64,000 nt of DNA from Pseudoglutamicibacter albus (GTDB lineage: Bacteria > Actinomycetota > Actinomycetes > Actinomycetales > Micrococcaceae), in assembly GCF_031458175.1 (NCBI RefSeq), contig NZ_JAVDXX010000001.1, forward strand, positions 1,984,001-2,048,000, in the 5' to 3' direction. The notes under the pieces are model-generated. The model was not told the DNA's origin. It saw nothing but the letters and a program-made list of their open reading frames with translations, and did not search any database. A program made the position numbers and the translations under genes. Every line of letters begins with the position of its first letter. Position 1 is the first letter of the stretch. Of the stretch, positions 35,023-43,720 are shown one piece after another.

Positions 35023-37116
35023 ATGGCTACGTCTCACACCTCTGAAGCATTCACCAGAAAGCGGGCGTTCGCGCGGAAGCTGACCGCGGCATCGTTCGCA
35101 ACGGCTCTGGCAACCACCCTCACGCTCTCGCTCAGCGGCGGCTTCTCCCCTGCGTACGCAACCACCGCGCCGGAAGCCCCAGCGTCGGAATCCGCGGCAG
35201 CAGAGTCTGCCGCCCCGGAAACAGGTGCGGCTGAAGCCGCTGAGCTTGCGGTGGTTGTCAATGAGGTTGAGTCCAACGGGGATGACACGGACTGGGTTGA
35301 GTTCGGCAACCCGAGCGGCCAAGCTGTGGACCTCACCGGCTACATCTTCACCGATAATGAACCCACGAAGGCCGGCCACACCTATGTTCTGCCGGAAGGC
35401 TCCGTGGTCCCAAGCAACGGATTCTTTGTGCTTGACCAAGCGCAGGGTTCCACCCCAGGGTTTGATTTCGGGCTCGGTAAAGACGATTCCGTGAACCTCT
35501 ACGCCCCACCCGCTGAGGGTGAATCGGTCGAAGACGCGATCGCGAAAAACCCTGTCCTGACCTACAGCTGGACCAGCCACGCCGCGATCACCTACGGCCG
35601 CTGCCCAGACTTCACCGGCGAGATGATCGACACCTTCGCATCCACCAAGGGTGCCGCGAACCAGTGCGAAGAACCCCCGGCAGAGCCAAGCGAGTCGGCT
35701 GACCCATCGGACCCATCCACCCCTGCCCCGCTGAGCCCGTCGGCGTGGCCGGGCGGGCAGACCGTCAAGCCACTGCACGATGCCGATGAGGCCCGCGGCG
35801 ACTGGTCCGGCCTGTTCTGGGAAGCGGCCGGCGCGTTCGGTAGCGACAAGCCATACCTGTGGGTTGCCGAAAACGGCAACGGAACGCTGCTGCGCCTGGA
35901 CGGCACCGAAGCTAACCGCGGGGCTGAACTGCAGACGTTCACCCTCAAGTACGCTGACGGCACCGGAACCCCGGATGCCGAGGCCGTGACCCGCGCGGCC
36001 GGCGCCCCGAACAGCATCTTCGTGGGCACCGAACGCGACAACTCCAACAAGGGCACCTCCCGCCCGTCCGTGCTCGCGTTCACCACGCCATCCATCGACG
36101 ATGCCGACGGTGAGCTGAAAGCCGCGAAAGAGTGGAACCTCGCACCTGACTTCCCGGGCCTGGGCGCTAACTCCGGCATCGAAGGCCTCACATGGATCCC
36201 GGACTCCTGGCTCGTTGAGAACAAGATCCACGACGAATCCACCGGCAAGCCATACGACCCATCCGCTTACCCCGCCCACCACGGCGGTGTGTTCGCGGTC
36301 GGCATCGAAGGCACGGGCCACGTCTACCTCTACGTCCTGAACGAAGACGGCTCCTTCCAGCGGATCGCCGACATCGAAACCGGCCTCGACGTGGTCGCCG
36401 AAGTCCTCTTCGATGCGCACCGCAGCCAACTGTGGGCTATCTGCGATGACGCATGCGAAGGCCGCATCGCCGTCCTCACCCCGGAAGCGGGCGCTGACAC
36501 CGCAAGCGAGACTGATGCTGCAACAGACACAGACGCTGACAAGAAGGTGAGCGCTCGCTCGGCCACCACACAGTCCGCTGACGATGCGGCGGTAAAGCTC
36601 GCTGTAAGCCAAGTTCTGAACCGTCCAAGCGAAACCCAGAACTACGCTAATGAAGGCTTCGCGATCGCTGACATGAGCCAGTGCAAAGACGGCGCACTCC
36701 CAGTGTTCTACGCGGACGACAACAACACCGACGACGTCTCGCTACGCGAAGGCACCCTCACCACGAAATGCCCAACCGAGCAGCCACCAGTAGAGGAAGC
36801 ACCGAGCGAAGACGCGCCGAGCGAGCAACCGAGCGAGGATGCTCCGTCGGATGAACCGAGCGAGCAGCCTTCCGAAGAGGCTCCATCGAGCCCGGCACCA
36901 TCCTCGCCAGCACCTAGCACTCCGGTTCCAGATAACGCTGCCGTAACCACCCCAGGTAGCGGTTCCACGGATGCCGGTGCCAACACCGGTGGCGGTGACC
37001 TGGCTCGAACGGGTGCTGATGTCGCCTCGTGGATCACGCTCGCTGCCGCCGCGATGGTCGTCGGCGGCGCAGCCACCCTCGCCCTGCGCCGTAAGCATAG
37101 CGGTGCCGCGCAATAG
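35023..37116 (+). CDS. Sortase-anchored surface protein with lamin-tail and phytase-like domains
   Basis: 697 residues. A signal peptide ends near residue 47 (SPAYAT). A lamin-tail (LTD)-like domain at about 75-180 has ELAVVVNEVESNGDDTDWVE and the AVDLTGYIFTD repeats. A beta-propeller-like domain at about 240-580, related to the esterase-like activity of phytase family, has PYLWVAENGNGTLLRLDG. A stalk of PSE/PSDEPS repeats follows (588-655), then LARTG, a membrane helix and the tail RRKHSG, which is a sortase-sorting signal (LPXTG variant LARTG). Its ligand is unknown. Confidence 0.8.
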   Translation: MATSHTSEAFTRKRAFARKLTAASFATALATTLTLSLSGGFSPAYATTAPEAPASESAAAESAAPETGAAEAAELAVVVNEVESNGDDTDWVEFGNPSGQAVDLTGYIFTDNEPTKAGHTYVLPEGSVVPSNGFFVLDQAQGSTPGFDFGLGKDDSVNLYAPPAEGESVEDAIAKNPVLTYSWTSHAAITYGRCPDFTGEMIDTFASTKGAANQCEEPPAEPSESADPSDPSTPAPLSPSAWPGGQTVKPLHDADEARGDWSGLFWEAAGAFGSDKPYLWVAENGNGTLLRLDGTEANRGAELQTFTLKYADGTGTPDAEAVTRAAGAPNSIFVGTERDNSNKGTSRPSVLAFTTPSIDDADGELKAAKEWNLAPDFPGLGANSGIEGLTWIPDSWLVENKIHDESTGKPYDPSAYPAHHGGVFAVGIEGTGHVYLYVLNEDGSFQRIADIETGLDVVAEVLFDAHRSQLWAICDDACEGRIAVLTPEAGADTASETDAATDTDADKKVSARSATTQSADDAAVKLAVSQVLNRPSETQNYANEGFAIADMSQCKDGALPVFYADDNNTDDVSLREGTLTTKCPTEQPPVEEAPSEDAPSEQPSEDAPSDEPSEQPSEEAPSSPAPSSPAPSTPVPDNAAVTTPGSGSTDAGANTGGGDLARTGADVASWITLAAAAMVVGGAATLALRRKHSGAAQ

Positions 37117-37237
37117 GCAGGAGCGTAGCGGTAGACAGGAGCGTGCCGCCGCGTAGTCAGAGCAGTGCTGCGCGGTAGACACGCACCTCGTGGAGCCAAG
37201 CAACGACGAACTCGCCGCGAGCCTCCGCGACAACGGG
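37117..37237. repeat. Spacer with degenerate GGCAGGAGCGT repeat
   Basis: TAGGCAGGAGCGTAGCGG and TAGACAGGAGCGTGCCGC follow each other at 37121-37155, and a third copy is more diverged. The 121-bp gap between the surface-protein gene and the DUF2891 gene has no coding potential. Confidence 0.45.
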
Positions 37238-38341
37238 CTACTCGCTGACTAGTTCGGCGAGCGCCTCCCACCCGAAGGTTGCGAGCCAGTGGGAGGCCAT
37301 GAACTCGTCCGTGGTTGCCGCGGCCAGGCCGTTGCGCATGAGCCGCGGGGCGGCGGTACGCAACGTGTCCGCTAGCTCGGGTTCGGCATCGAGGGCATCC
37401 AGCGCCCGCGCCACACGCAGGCCCGATGCGGCGAACGTGAGCCCTAGCCCGTCCAGGTGGGACTGGTGGCCGTCGCTCGCATCGATCGGCGCGACCGCCT
37501 GCAGAACCCGCGGCAGCTCACCCTTACCGGCTTCAAGCGAGCCGGCATCAAGCGAGCGGGCGTCCTCAGCAAGCTCCGCCATGAACCCAGGCAACCAGTC
37601 CGTCAGTTCCGCGGCGGACTCTGCCGAAGGTGCCGCACCAGCCTCTGCTGCCAGTACCTCGCACATGAGGTCGGCTTCGCACATCCCGGCCGAGAGGAAG
37701 TCGTGCCCAGAACGTTCGAAAGAGAACGGCCACCGGGTATCTGCGCTGTAGAAACGCCGAGCATGCTCGACAATCAGGTCCGCGACATCCGCATAGCCGC
37801 GCCTCCGGGCAACCAACAGGAACCGCCGCAAACCGAACGCCGTATTCGAGTGCACGCCGTGGCGGACCGGCTCCGGCATCGCCGGCAACCACGCCCGCAC
37901 CGCGTCCATGACCGCATCCAGTAGCGGCCGGGCGCCCTCGGCGAGCGCGTTGACCTCCGGCACGCGACTGTCATGGAGCGCATCGACCAGTTGCGCGGCC
38001 CACGCCCACCCGTAAGGGCGCTCCCACGAGGGGTTCGCGGCCACATATTCGGCCTCAGCGCGCATGTTGTCGGCGCTGAGATGCTGTTGCAGCACATCCA
38101 CGATGCGGCCGGAGGTCTCCGCCTCCACATGCTCGATGAGCTGCGCGCCAAGCCAGTGCATGTGCACGCTTGAATGCCAGTCGAACGAGTTCGCGAACGC
38201 GGGATGCATCTGCCGGGGCTGCAACAGGTCCGCTGAGTCGCGTTGCACGTGATGCGCGGCGTAGGGGAACTCGGTTGTGAGGTTATCGATCACAACCTGG
38301 GCGAACGGTTCGGCATAGTTTGGCAACGCGAATTCAGGCAT
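37238..38341 (-). CDS. DUF2891 domain protein
   Basis: 367 residues from the ATG at 38341. The hallmark HPAFANSFDWHSSVHMHW stands near residue 46, and PSWERPYGWAWAAQL and FSFERSGHDFLSAGMCEADLM follow, which are the conserved blocks of DUF2891. It is a soluble, alpha-helical, His-rich protein and probably an alpha/alpha-toroid enzyme; its substrate is not known. Confidence 0.8.
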   Translation of the reverse strand: MPEFALPNYAEPFAQVVIDNLTTEFPYAAHHVQRDSADLLQPRQMHPAFANSFDWHSSVHMHWLGAQLIEHVEAETSGRIVDVLQQHLSADNMRAEAEYVAANPSWERPYGWAWAAQLVDALHDSRVPEVNALAEGARPLLDAVMDAVRAWLPAMPEPVRHGVHSNTAFGLRRFLLVARRRGYADVADLIVEHARRFYSADTRWPFSFERSGHDFLSAGMCEADLMCEVLAAEAGAAPSAESAAELTDWLPGFMAELAEDARSLDAGSLEAGKGELPRVLQAVAPIDASDGHQSHLDGLGLTFAASGLRVARALDALDAEPELADTLRTAAPRLMRNGLAAATTDEFMASHWLATFGWEALAELVSE

Positions 38342-38451
38342 ACAACAATTCTTGCACTGGCGGCGGCGAGGCAAGAAGCAGGGTTGCCCGCGCCGGACTC
38401 ACCGGCCTGGCTTGCCCCGCCAGGACTTCCGCCAGGCCAGGCCCTGCCTCT

Positions 38452-39060
38452 CTATTTGGCGAGGAGGCCGCGATAGGAGCGGTGCACCAGAAGCGCTACT
38501 GCGGTGGCAATCACGGCTTTAGCGGTATCACCCGGGATGAACACGACGTTGCCTTTCAGAGCGGTACCGATGTCCATGCCGGTGGTCATGCTGAGCCACC
38601 CCGAACCCATCAGGTAGACGACCAGCACGCCACCTACGATGCATGCCGCGAACAGGATCACGGCGTTGATCCAAGCGGCCCGGGCACGGTCATAGAACGA
38701 TACCGTGATCAAACCGATCACGAGCGCGCCGAGGACCCAACCGAAAATGTAGCCGCCCGTCGGGCCCAATAGGGCACCCATACCGCCGCGGCCACCGGCC
38801 AGCAGCGGCAGGCCAGCTGCGACCAGTGCGATCAGCAGGACCTGCGAAAGCGCGCCGCGCCAAGGGCCTAAGAGCGCGCCTGCGAGCATGACCGCGAGGG
38901 TCTGCAACGTGATCGGGACAGGCAAAATACCGACCGTAATCGGCGGAATGAGCCCCATGACGGCGGTCAGCGCGGCGAACATCGCCACCAAAACCACATC
39001 CAGCGTCGGGTTCGAACGGCGAGCGTTGCGTACCGGCTCACCTGCCACAGTCGTAGTCAT
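38452..39060 (-). CDS. bioY: Biotin transporter substrate-binding S component
   Basis: 202 residues with six membrane helices. It carries ALTAVMGLIPPITVGILPVPITLQTLAVMLAGALLG-type sequence, the BioY pattern. It binds biotin with high affinity and works with BioMN as an ECF transporter. It is the last gene of bioMNY and overlaps bioN by 4 bp. Confidence 0.93.
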   Translation of the reverse strand: MTTTVAGEPVRNARRSNPTLDVVLVAMFAALTAVMGLIPPITVGILPVPITLQTLAVMLAGALLGPWRGALSQVLLIALVAAGLPLLAGGRGGMGALLGPTGGYIFGWVLGALVIGLITVSFYDRARAAWINAVILFAACIVGGVLVVYLMGSGWLSMTTGMDIGTALKGNVVFIPGDTAKAVIATAVALLVHRSYRGLLAK

Positions 39061-39701
39061 CGTTTACGGTTTCCTCTCTCTTGGGTGTTGAACGAGCGGG
39101 CATCAAGGGCTTGAGCCACCTGTTCAGACGTTTTCAACGTGCGGAAAATCAACGGAACAATCAGCGCGACCGCGTTCCGCTCCATGCCGCGAGCGATCTG
39201 CGCTTCGCGAATCTCCTGATACATCCCCATCAGGTGTGGGACAAAGCGGATGGTCAACGCCATCGCCATCGAAATGTTCTCCGTGTTGACCCCAACCCAC
39301 CGCAGCGGGGACACGATCTTCTCGAAGACCCGCAGCATCTGCGGGAACGTGGTCGATGCGGTCACCGCGAACGCAAGCAAAACCAACGTCAACAGCCGCA
39401 TACCAAAGTGGATGCCGCGCGCGAGGTCCTGCTGCCACGCCATGATCGCCACCACAAGCCCCACGATCATCACCGAAAACAGCACCGACTTCACGAGCCG
39501 CATGAACGGGACCCGCGGAAGCAACGCGATCACAAACGCTGCGATCAACAGGCCCAGTTGCACGCTCATCCACGGGATCAGGTAGGTCACGATGCTCAAA
39601 ACGAACAGTGCCGCGAATTTGAAGCCGGCCGGGAGCCGCTCCAGCACTCCGGGGTTGTGCGGTGCCGCGCCCGTCTGGATCAAGGAATAGGAACTGTTCA
39701 C
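39057..39701 (-). CDS. bioN: ECF transporter T component
   Basis: 214 residues of the CbiQ family with four to five helices. The coupling motif EIREAQIARGMERN carries the conserved ARG box that docks the ATPase. It overlaps bioM and bioY by 4 bp on each side, which fits co-translation of the transporter. Confidence 0.92.
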   Translation of the reverse strand: MNSSYSLIQTGAAPHNPGVLERLPAGFKFAALFVLSIVTYLIPWMSVQLGLLIAAFVIALLPRVPFMRLVKSVLFSVMIVGLVVAIMAWQQDLARGIHFGMRLLTLVLLAFAVTASTTFPQMLRVFEKIVSPLRWVGVNTENISMAMALTIRFVPHLMGMYQEIREAQIARGMERNAVALIVPLIFRTLKTSEQVAQALDARSFNTQERGNRKR

Positions 39702-40483
39702 AGCTCACACATCCTGCGGTAGGCCGCAATGCTGTCAGCGGGCGTCCCGTCCTCAACGATCCGGCCCTCATGCACCACCAGAACCCGTTGCGCATCCGCT
39801 GCAAGCTCCAGATCGTGCGTCACCACGATGCTGCGCTGGCTAAGGCCCGCGATCACCGAACGCATCCGGTGTCGGTTCAGTAGGTCCAGCATCGTGGTCG
39901 GTTCATCCAAAATGATGGTTTCGGGGCGCATGGTCAGCACGGAAGCCAACGCGATCATCTGCTGCTCGCCGCCAGAGAGCGCATGCGTTTCACGCTCGTA
40001 GAACTCCCCCATCCCCAGCTGTTCCAGAGTCTCGCGGGCTCTCTCAACGCGCTCACCCCGAGGGATTCCGATGTTCTTCAACCCGAACAGCATGTCTTCG
40101 CCCACGGTGGGCATGATGATCTGGTTCGCGGGATTCTGGAACACGAAACCGACTTTGCGGCGTACCCTCTTGGTTTCTTTCATCGTGCACGCCCCACCCA
40201 CCGTGACGCGGCCGTAGGTGGGCATCACGAGGCCGTTGATGAGGCGCACGAGCGTGGATTTACCGGAGCCGTTGAGCCCGATGATCGCGATCCGCTGCTC
40301 ATCCAAGGTGAGCGAAATATCGTCAAGGACCCGCCGGTCATCGTATTCGACAGAGACGCGCTCCATCTCGATGCGGTTGTCGGCTGTGCTGTCCGCGAGG
40401 CTGCGCTGTGCGGGAACGCTCGCTGACAGATCACTCGCTGGCAGATCGCTCGGCGATGGCTCGCTGCTTGGTGGGTTGTTCAC
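39698..40483 (-). CDS. bioM: ECF transporter ATPase component
   Basis: 261 residues of the ABC ATPase family. Walker A GLNGSGKSTL is near residue 75, the signature ALSGGEQQ near 168 and Walker B TIILDEPTT near 189. The first 35 residues are Ser/Pro-rich and not part of the fold; a later start at MERVSVEY (residue 41) is possible, and neither has a strong ribosome site. It powers biotin uptake. Confidence 0.92.
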   Translation of the reverse strand: MNNPPSSEPSPSDLPASDLSASVPAQRSLADSTADNRIEMERVSVEYDDRRVLDDISLTLDEQRIAIIGLNGSGKSTLVRLINGLVMPTYGRVTVGGACTMKETKRVRRKVGFVFQNPANQIIMPTVGEDMLFGLKNIGIPRGERVERARETLEQLGMGEFYERETHALSGGEQQMIALASVLTMRPETIILDEPTTMLDLLNRHRMRSVIAGLSQRSIVVTHDLELAADAQRVLVVHEGRIVEDGTPADSIAAYRRMCEL

Positions 40484-40556
40484 TCGGTTCGGCTCACTCG
40501 GGTTGGGTTACCCACCTATAGTGCCCCAGATTGTTCAACAATGTCTACATGGGTAT
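40484..40556 (-). promoter_or_regulatory. bioMNY promoter region with palindrome
   Basis: A perfect palindrome ATTGTTCAACAAT (40530-40542) lies about 50 bp upstream of bioM, with a TATAGG box between it and the gene (minus strand). It could be the operator of a biotin repressor of the TetR type (BioQ-like). Confidence 0.4.
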
Positions 40557-41888
40557 CTATCTGCGCTTTTTGAGCGCGGGATCGCGGTCCACTTCCTCCA
40601 GCGATTTACCCGCCATATCCCGCATGAGCCACAGCAACACGGCACCGAACAGCACCACGACCGCCGTGGCATAGTACGCCGGGGCATACAGGTTGCCGGT
40701 CGCCTCGATCAACGCTGTAGCGATCATCGGAGAGAACCCACCGAAAACCGCGGCAGCGATGTTGTAGCCGATCGCCATCCCTGCGAAACGCCCCAGCGCA
40801 CTGAACTGTTCTGGGATCGCTGCCGCCGCGACCGCGGACCATCCCGCCGCCGGCACCGCAAGCAAGGCAACACCTGTAGCGGCACCCGCGTTGCCGGAGC
40901 CGGCCAACAGCAGGTATGCCGGCAACGTCGTGACCACAAGCACGAGCCCGAGCGTGAGCATCATCGCGCGCCGCCCAAACCTATCTGAAAGCAGGCCTAT
41001 GAACGGGGTCGCGATAATCGCAGCGACCATCGCAATAGCGCCCAGGTTCAGCGCGAGCTGATTGGAAACCTCCGCCGTGGACTCAAGATAGGTGGGGATG
41101 TTGGTGATGTTGAGGAAATACGTGACCGAACCGATCGAGGAAAACAGGAAAGCGACCAGCACCGCTTTGGGTTGGTGCTTCAAAACGTCGATGAGGGGCG
41201 ATCCTTTGCGCCGCTGTGTAACCCCGGCTTCCTGGAGTTTTTCGAAGGTCTGCGTCTCGTCCATGGACCGCCGCAACGGAATCATGACGGCCGCTAACAG
41301 CCCGCCCACCACGAACAGGATCCGCCAACCCCAGGTATCCATCTGATCAGCGGTGAGCCACTGCGCTAACAGTGCCGCCCCACCCACGGCAAGGAGGGAG
41401 CCGAGTTCAGAGTTCGCTGCAGCCCAGCTCGCGGCGACTCCGCGCCGGTTCTGTTTCGCGGACTCCATGAGGTACACCATGATCCCGGTGTATTCAGCGC
41501 CCACCGAGAATCCCGCGAGGCATCGCAGAGCCACCAGCAGGATGCCTGCCCACACCCCGAGCACGTCATAGCCGGGCAGGGCCGCGATGCCGAACATCGC
41601 TACCGCCATCAGCATCGCGGAGATCACAAGGGCTTGTTTACGCCCGATGCGCTCCCCCAGGTGCCCGAAAACCATGGCTCCCAGCGGGCGGAAGAGGAAC
41701 CCTGCCGCGCCAACACCGAGGGTGAGCAGTAACGAGGAGGTATCCCCGTGGAAGAACGTGCGGGTCAGCGAAGTGGATACATAGAAGAAAATCGAGAAGT
41801 CATACCACTCGACGACCGTCCCGAACGCCGCCACCGCGAGCGAGCGTCGCCGCCGCTTGGGCGTACGGGAAGCCAACGGCCTGTCCAC
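40557..41888 (-). CDS. MHS-family MFS transporter (metabolite:H+ symporter)
   Basis: About 443 residues if read from the GTG at 41888; the longer frame to 41999 overlaps the lipoprotein gene and is rejected. It has twelve helices, VVEWYDFSIFFYVS in helix 1, the A-motif HLGERIGRKQALV, and the DRFGRRAMM repeat after helix 8. The family carries dicarboxylates, citrate, betaine or shikimate, and the substrate cannot be chosen. The start is uncertain because a large inverted repeat spans it. Confidence 0.82.
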   Translation of the reverse strand: MDRPLASRTPKRRRRSLAVAAFGTVVEWYDFSIFFYVSTSLTRTFFHGDTSSLLLTLGVGAAGFLFRPLGAMVFGHLGERIGRKQALVISAMLMAVAMFGIAALPGYDVLGVWAGILLVALRCLAGFSVGAEYTGIMVYLMESAKQNRRGVAASWAAANSELGSLLAVGGAALLAQWLTADQMDTWGWRILFVVGGLLAAVMIPLRRSMDETQTFEKLQEAGVTQRRKGSPLIDVLKHQPKAVLVAFLFSSIGSVTYFLNITNIPTYLESTAEVSNQLALNLGAIAMVAAIIATPFIGLLSDRFGRRAMMLTLGLVLVVTTLPAYLLLAGSGNAGAATGVALLAVPAAGWSAVAAAAIPEQFSALGRFAGMAIGYNIAAAVFGGFSPMIATALIEATGNLYAPAYYATAVVVLFGAVLLWLMRDMAGKSLEEVDRDPALKKRR

Positions 41889-41922
41889 ATCTACCGGATA
41901 CCGAGTGTGAACAGGCCGTTGG
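41873..41922. repeat. Perfect 12-bp inverted repeat at the MHS start
   Basis: CCAACGGCCTGT (41873-41884) and ACAGGCCGTTGG (41911-41922) are perfect complements around a 26-nt loop. The stem covers the start region of the MHS gene and follows the lipoprotein gene, so it may be a terminator or a translation-blocking hairpin. Confidence 0.6.
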
Positions 41923-41940
41923 TGCGAAGCGCTGGGCTGG

Positions 41941-42696
41941 TTATGGGAGCGCGTCGTAAACCTTCTTAGCGTCAGCCGCAGCCTTCTTAGCGTCGCCAAC
42001 GATCGATACGACGTAGTCGCCCTTTACTGCGTAAACGTATTCGACGTTCGTGCCTGCGAGGTTCGTTGCGAAGCCTGCAGTCTCGTCGAAGCCGAACTTG
42101 TCCTTGATCGGCTTGATGGTCACGGTCTGGCCCTGGATCTCGATCTTGCTGCAGACCGAGTTCTCGTTTTCCTTCCGGACCCGCTCCAGAACGTTCTCCG
42201 CCTGGTCACCGGAAGTGTACTTGATCACGTTGATGCCCTGCATCGCGACGCCAGACTTGGATGAGGACTGTTGCTTCAGGGCAGTCACAATCTGGGAGCC
42301 GTCTTCAACGAGCTCTGCTGCACCGAAGGCGGAAACTGGGCATTCCTTGACAGCCTTGCTGTTACCCAGGTCAGGCTTCTGCAGGTAGGGCTTGAGGTCT
42401 GCGACTTGGTAGTCCTTGCCGACGTTCTTCTTCACGAGCTGAACGAAATCACGGTCGGCATCCTGTACGTCCGCAATGCCGTCTGGGGTCTTCTCAGAGC
42501 TTTCCGAAGACGACGGGGCTGCGCTCTCGGTAGGCGTTGGGGTTTCCGAGTTCTGTGGCGCGGCCTGCGTGGTCTCTTCTGCTGGCTTTTTGTCGCCGCC
42601 ATCGTTGCTGGAGCAGCCGACTAGCGCCGCCGCGAGCAGCGAAGGCACAGCGAGAATCGCCAGGGTACGGCGCGCGGTTTTTGTCTTGTTGAGCAC
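41941..42696 (-). CDS. Lipoprotein, tandem paralog 1
   Basis: 251 residues from a GTG with AGGGA upstream. A signal peptide with lipobox LVGC (Cys 28) is followed by a Ser/Thr/Glu/Pro linker (30-75), then a compact domain (about 85-251) that ends in KKVYDALP. I do not recognise the family. It is a duplicate of the gene at 42855-43592, with the same layout and the same C-terminus; three Cys after the lipobox occur in comparable positions. It should be anchored on the outer face of the membrane. Confidence 0.75.
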   Translation of the reverse strand: MLNKTKTARRTLAILAVPSLLAAALVGCSSNDGGDKKPAEETTQAAPQNSETPTPTESAAPSSSESSEKTPDGIADVQDADRDFVQLVKKNVGKDYQVADLKPYLQKPDLGNSKAVKECPVSAFGAAELVEDGSQIVTALKQQSSSKSGVAMQGINVIKYTSGDQAENVLERVRKENENSVCSKIEIQGQTVTIKPIKDKFGFDETAGFATNLAGTNVEYVYAVKGDYVVSIVGDAKKAAADAKKVYDALP

Positions 42697-42733
42697 TGTG
42701 AGAATCCCTACATGTCAGAGGATTGTGTGGAGC

Positions 42734-42854
42734 CTAGTGAGACACTAGCTGTGCTTAGCCTTGCGCAGATTGCCCGCGATCGCAACATCACTTCTAGGTT
42801 GCTAAAAGCTCACCGATCCACTAGGGGCGTTATGAAACCGAAGCGCTGGGTTCG
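42734..42854. pseudogene. Vestigial 5' end of an EamA gene plus duplicated upstream region
   Basis: The 94 bp at 42734-42827 match the region just before the EamA gene (43620-43714), including the hairpin CTAGTG-AGA-CACTAG. They are followed by ATG AAA CCG AAG (42832), which parallels ATG CAA CCG AAG of EamA. After CGAAG the sequence switches to the flank of the lipoprotein. It is thus a relic of the tandem duplication, with only about four codons left. Confidence 0.7.
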
Positions 42855-43592
42855 CTATGGCAACGCGTCATAGACCTTCTTGCCGTCAGCAACTACCTCG
42901 TCGAGGTCTCCGATCATGATCACCATGAATTGACCCTTCGTTGCGAACAGGTTGTCGATGTCTTCACCCTGGACACCCAGGGTCATCCCCGCGGCCTTAT
43001 CAAAGCCGTGCGTATCCTTGAGCGGTTCAATCTTGATCGATTTACCGTTGATCGGGGTTTCCTTACATTCCGGCTTATCCAGTTCCGAGTTGACCTGATC
43101 GAGGGCAGCATTCGCCTTATCAGCCGATCCAAACATGAGCACGGTGACGGCCTTCTGCTTTGGGCCCGACTGCACAGCAGTGACGACCTGAGCGCCATAC
43201 TTGACGAGGTCCGCTGCGCCATAGACCGTGGCTGGGCATTGATCCGCGGCTGCGCCGGCACCCACGTCCGGTTTCGACACCCTCGAGCTAAGATCCACGA
43301 CCCTATAGTCGGAGCTCACATTGTCTTTCATGAACTCCATGAACTTCGGGCTTGCAGGCGACGCTCCGGATGCCGATCCGCTGCCTTGTGAATCCTGCGG
43401 AGTTGAAGCCTCAGAGCTCTGGGACTCAGGGCTCTGAGACTGCTGACCCTGAGACTGTTCGCTCGAGGCGCCTTCCGGGCTCGTCTCGTTGCCGTCGCTC
43501 TTATCGCCGCAACCCACGAGCGAGGCTGCAAGCAGTGGTGGCACAGCAATCATTGCTAATGCGCGTCGTACAGTCCTCGTTTTATTAGTCAT
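42855..43592 (-). CDS. Lipoprotein, tandem paralog 2
   Basis: 245 residues with lipobox LVGC and a Ser/Gln-rich linker (32-82). The folded part (about 83-245) aligns throughout with the neighbouring paralog: ECP/QCP, GAAELVxxGxQ versus GAADLVKYGAQ, GFDxxAG, and identical KKVYDALP ends. The two differ by many substitutions, so the duplication is not recent. The ATG has AAGGG at a good distance. Confidence 0.75.
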   Translation of the reverse strand: MTNKTRTVRRALAMIAVPPLLAASLVGCGDKSDGNETSPEGASSEQSQGQQSQSPESQSSEASTPQDSQGSGSASGASPASPKFMEFMKDNVSSDYRVVDLSSRVSKPDVGAGAAADQCPATVYGAADLVKYGAQVVTAVQSGPKQKAVTVLMFGSADKANAALDQVNSELDKPECKETPINGKSIKIEPLKDTHGFDKAAGMTLGVQGEDIDNLFATKGQFMVIMIGDLDEVVADGKKVYDALP

Positions 43593-43619
43593 TGCTAGCC
43601 CTTACGTATCGTCAAGCTT

Positions 43620-43714
43620 CTAGTGAGACACTAGCTTTGCCTACCTTTGCGCAAATTGCCAGTGATCGCAATAAATTTTCTAGGCTGACTTATAGCTCGT
43701 CCATCCACTAGGAG
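43620..43714 (+). promoter_or_regulatory. Divergent promoter region, second duplicate copy
   Basis: It starts with the hairpin CTAGTG-AGA-CACTAG (43620-43634) and ends in the ribosome site of the EamA gene (CTAGGAGG). The same 94-bp block, about 70-75% identical by eye, lies at 42734-42827 upstream of paralog 1. Conservation in two copies suggests that it holds the lipoprotein promoters. Confidence 0.5.
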
Positions 43715-43720
43715 GTGTTT

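Noticed and set aside
34984-36612. Long minus-strand open frame (542 residues) opposite the surface-protein gene
   Set aside because: It overlaps a frame with a signal peptide, recognisable domains and a sortase signal, and its own translation is Gly/Arg/Val-rich with no motif.
41889-41999. Longer N-terminus of the MHS transporter
   Set aside because: It would overlap the end of the lipoprotein gene in the same strand and has no transporter sequence.
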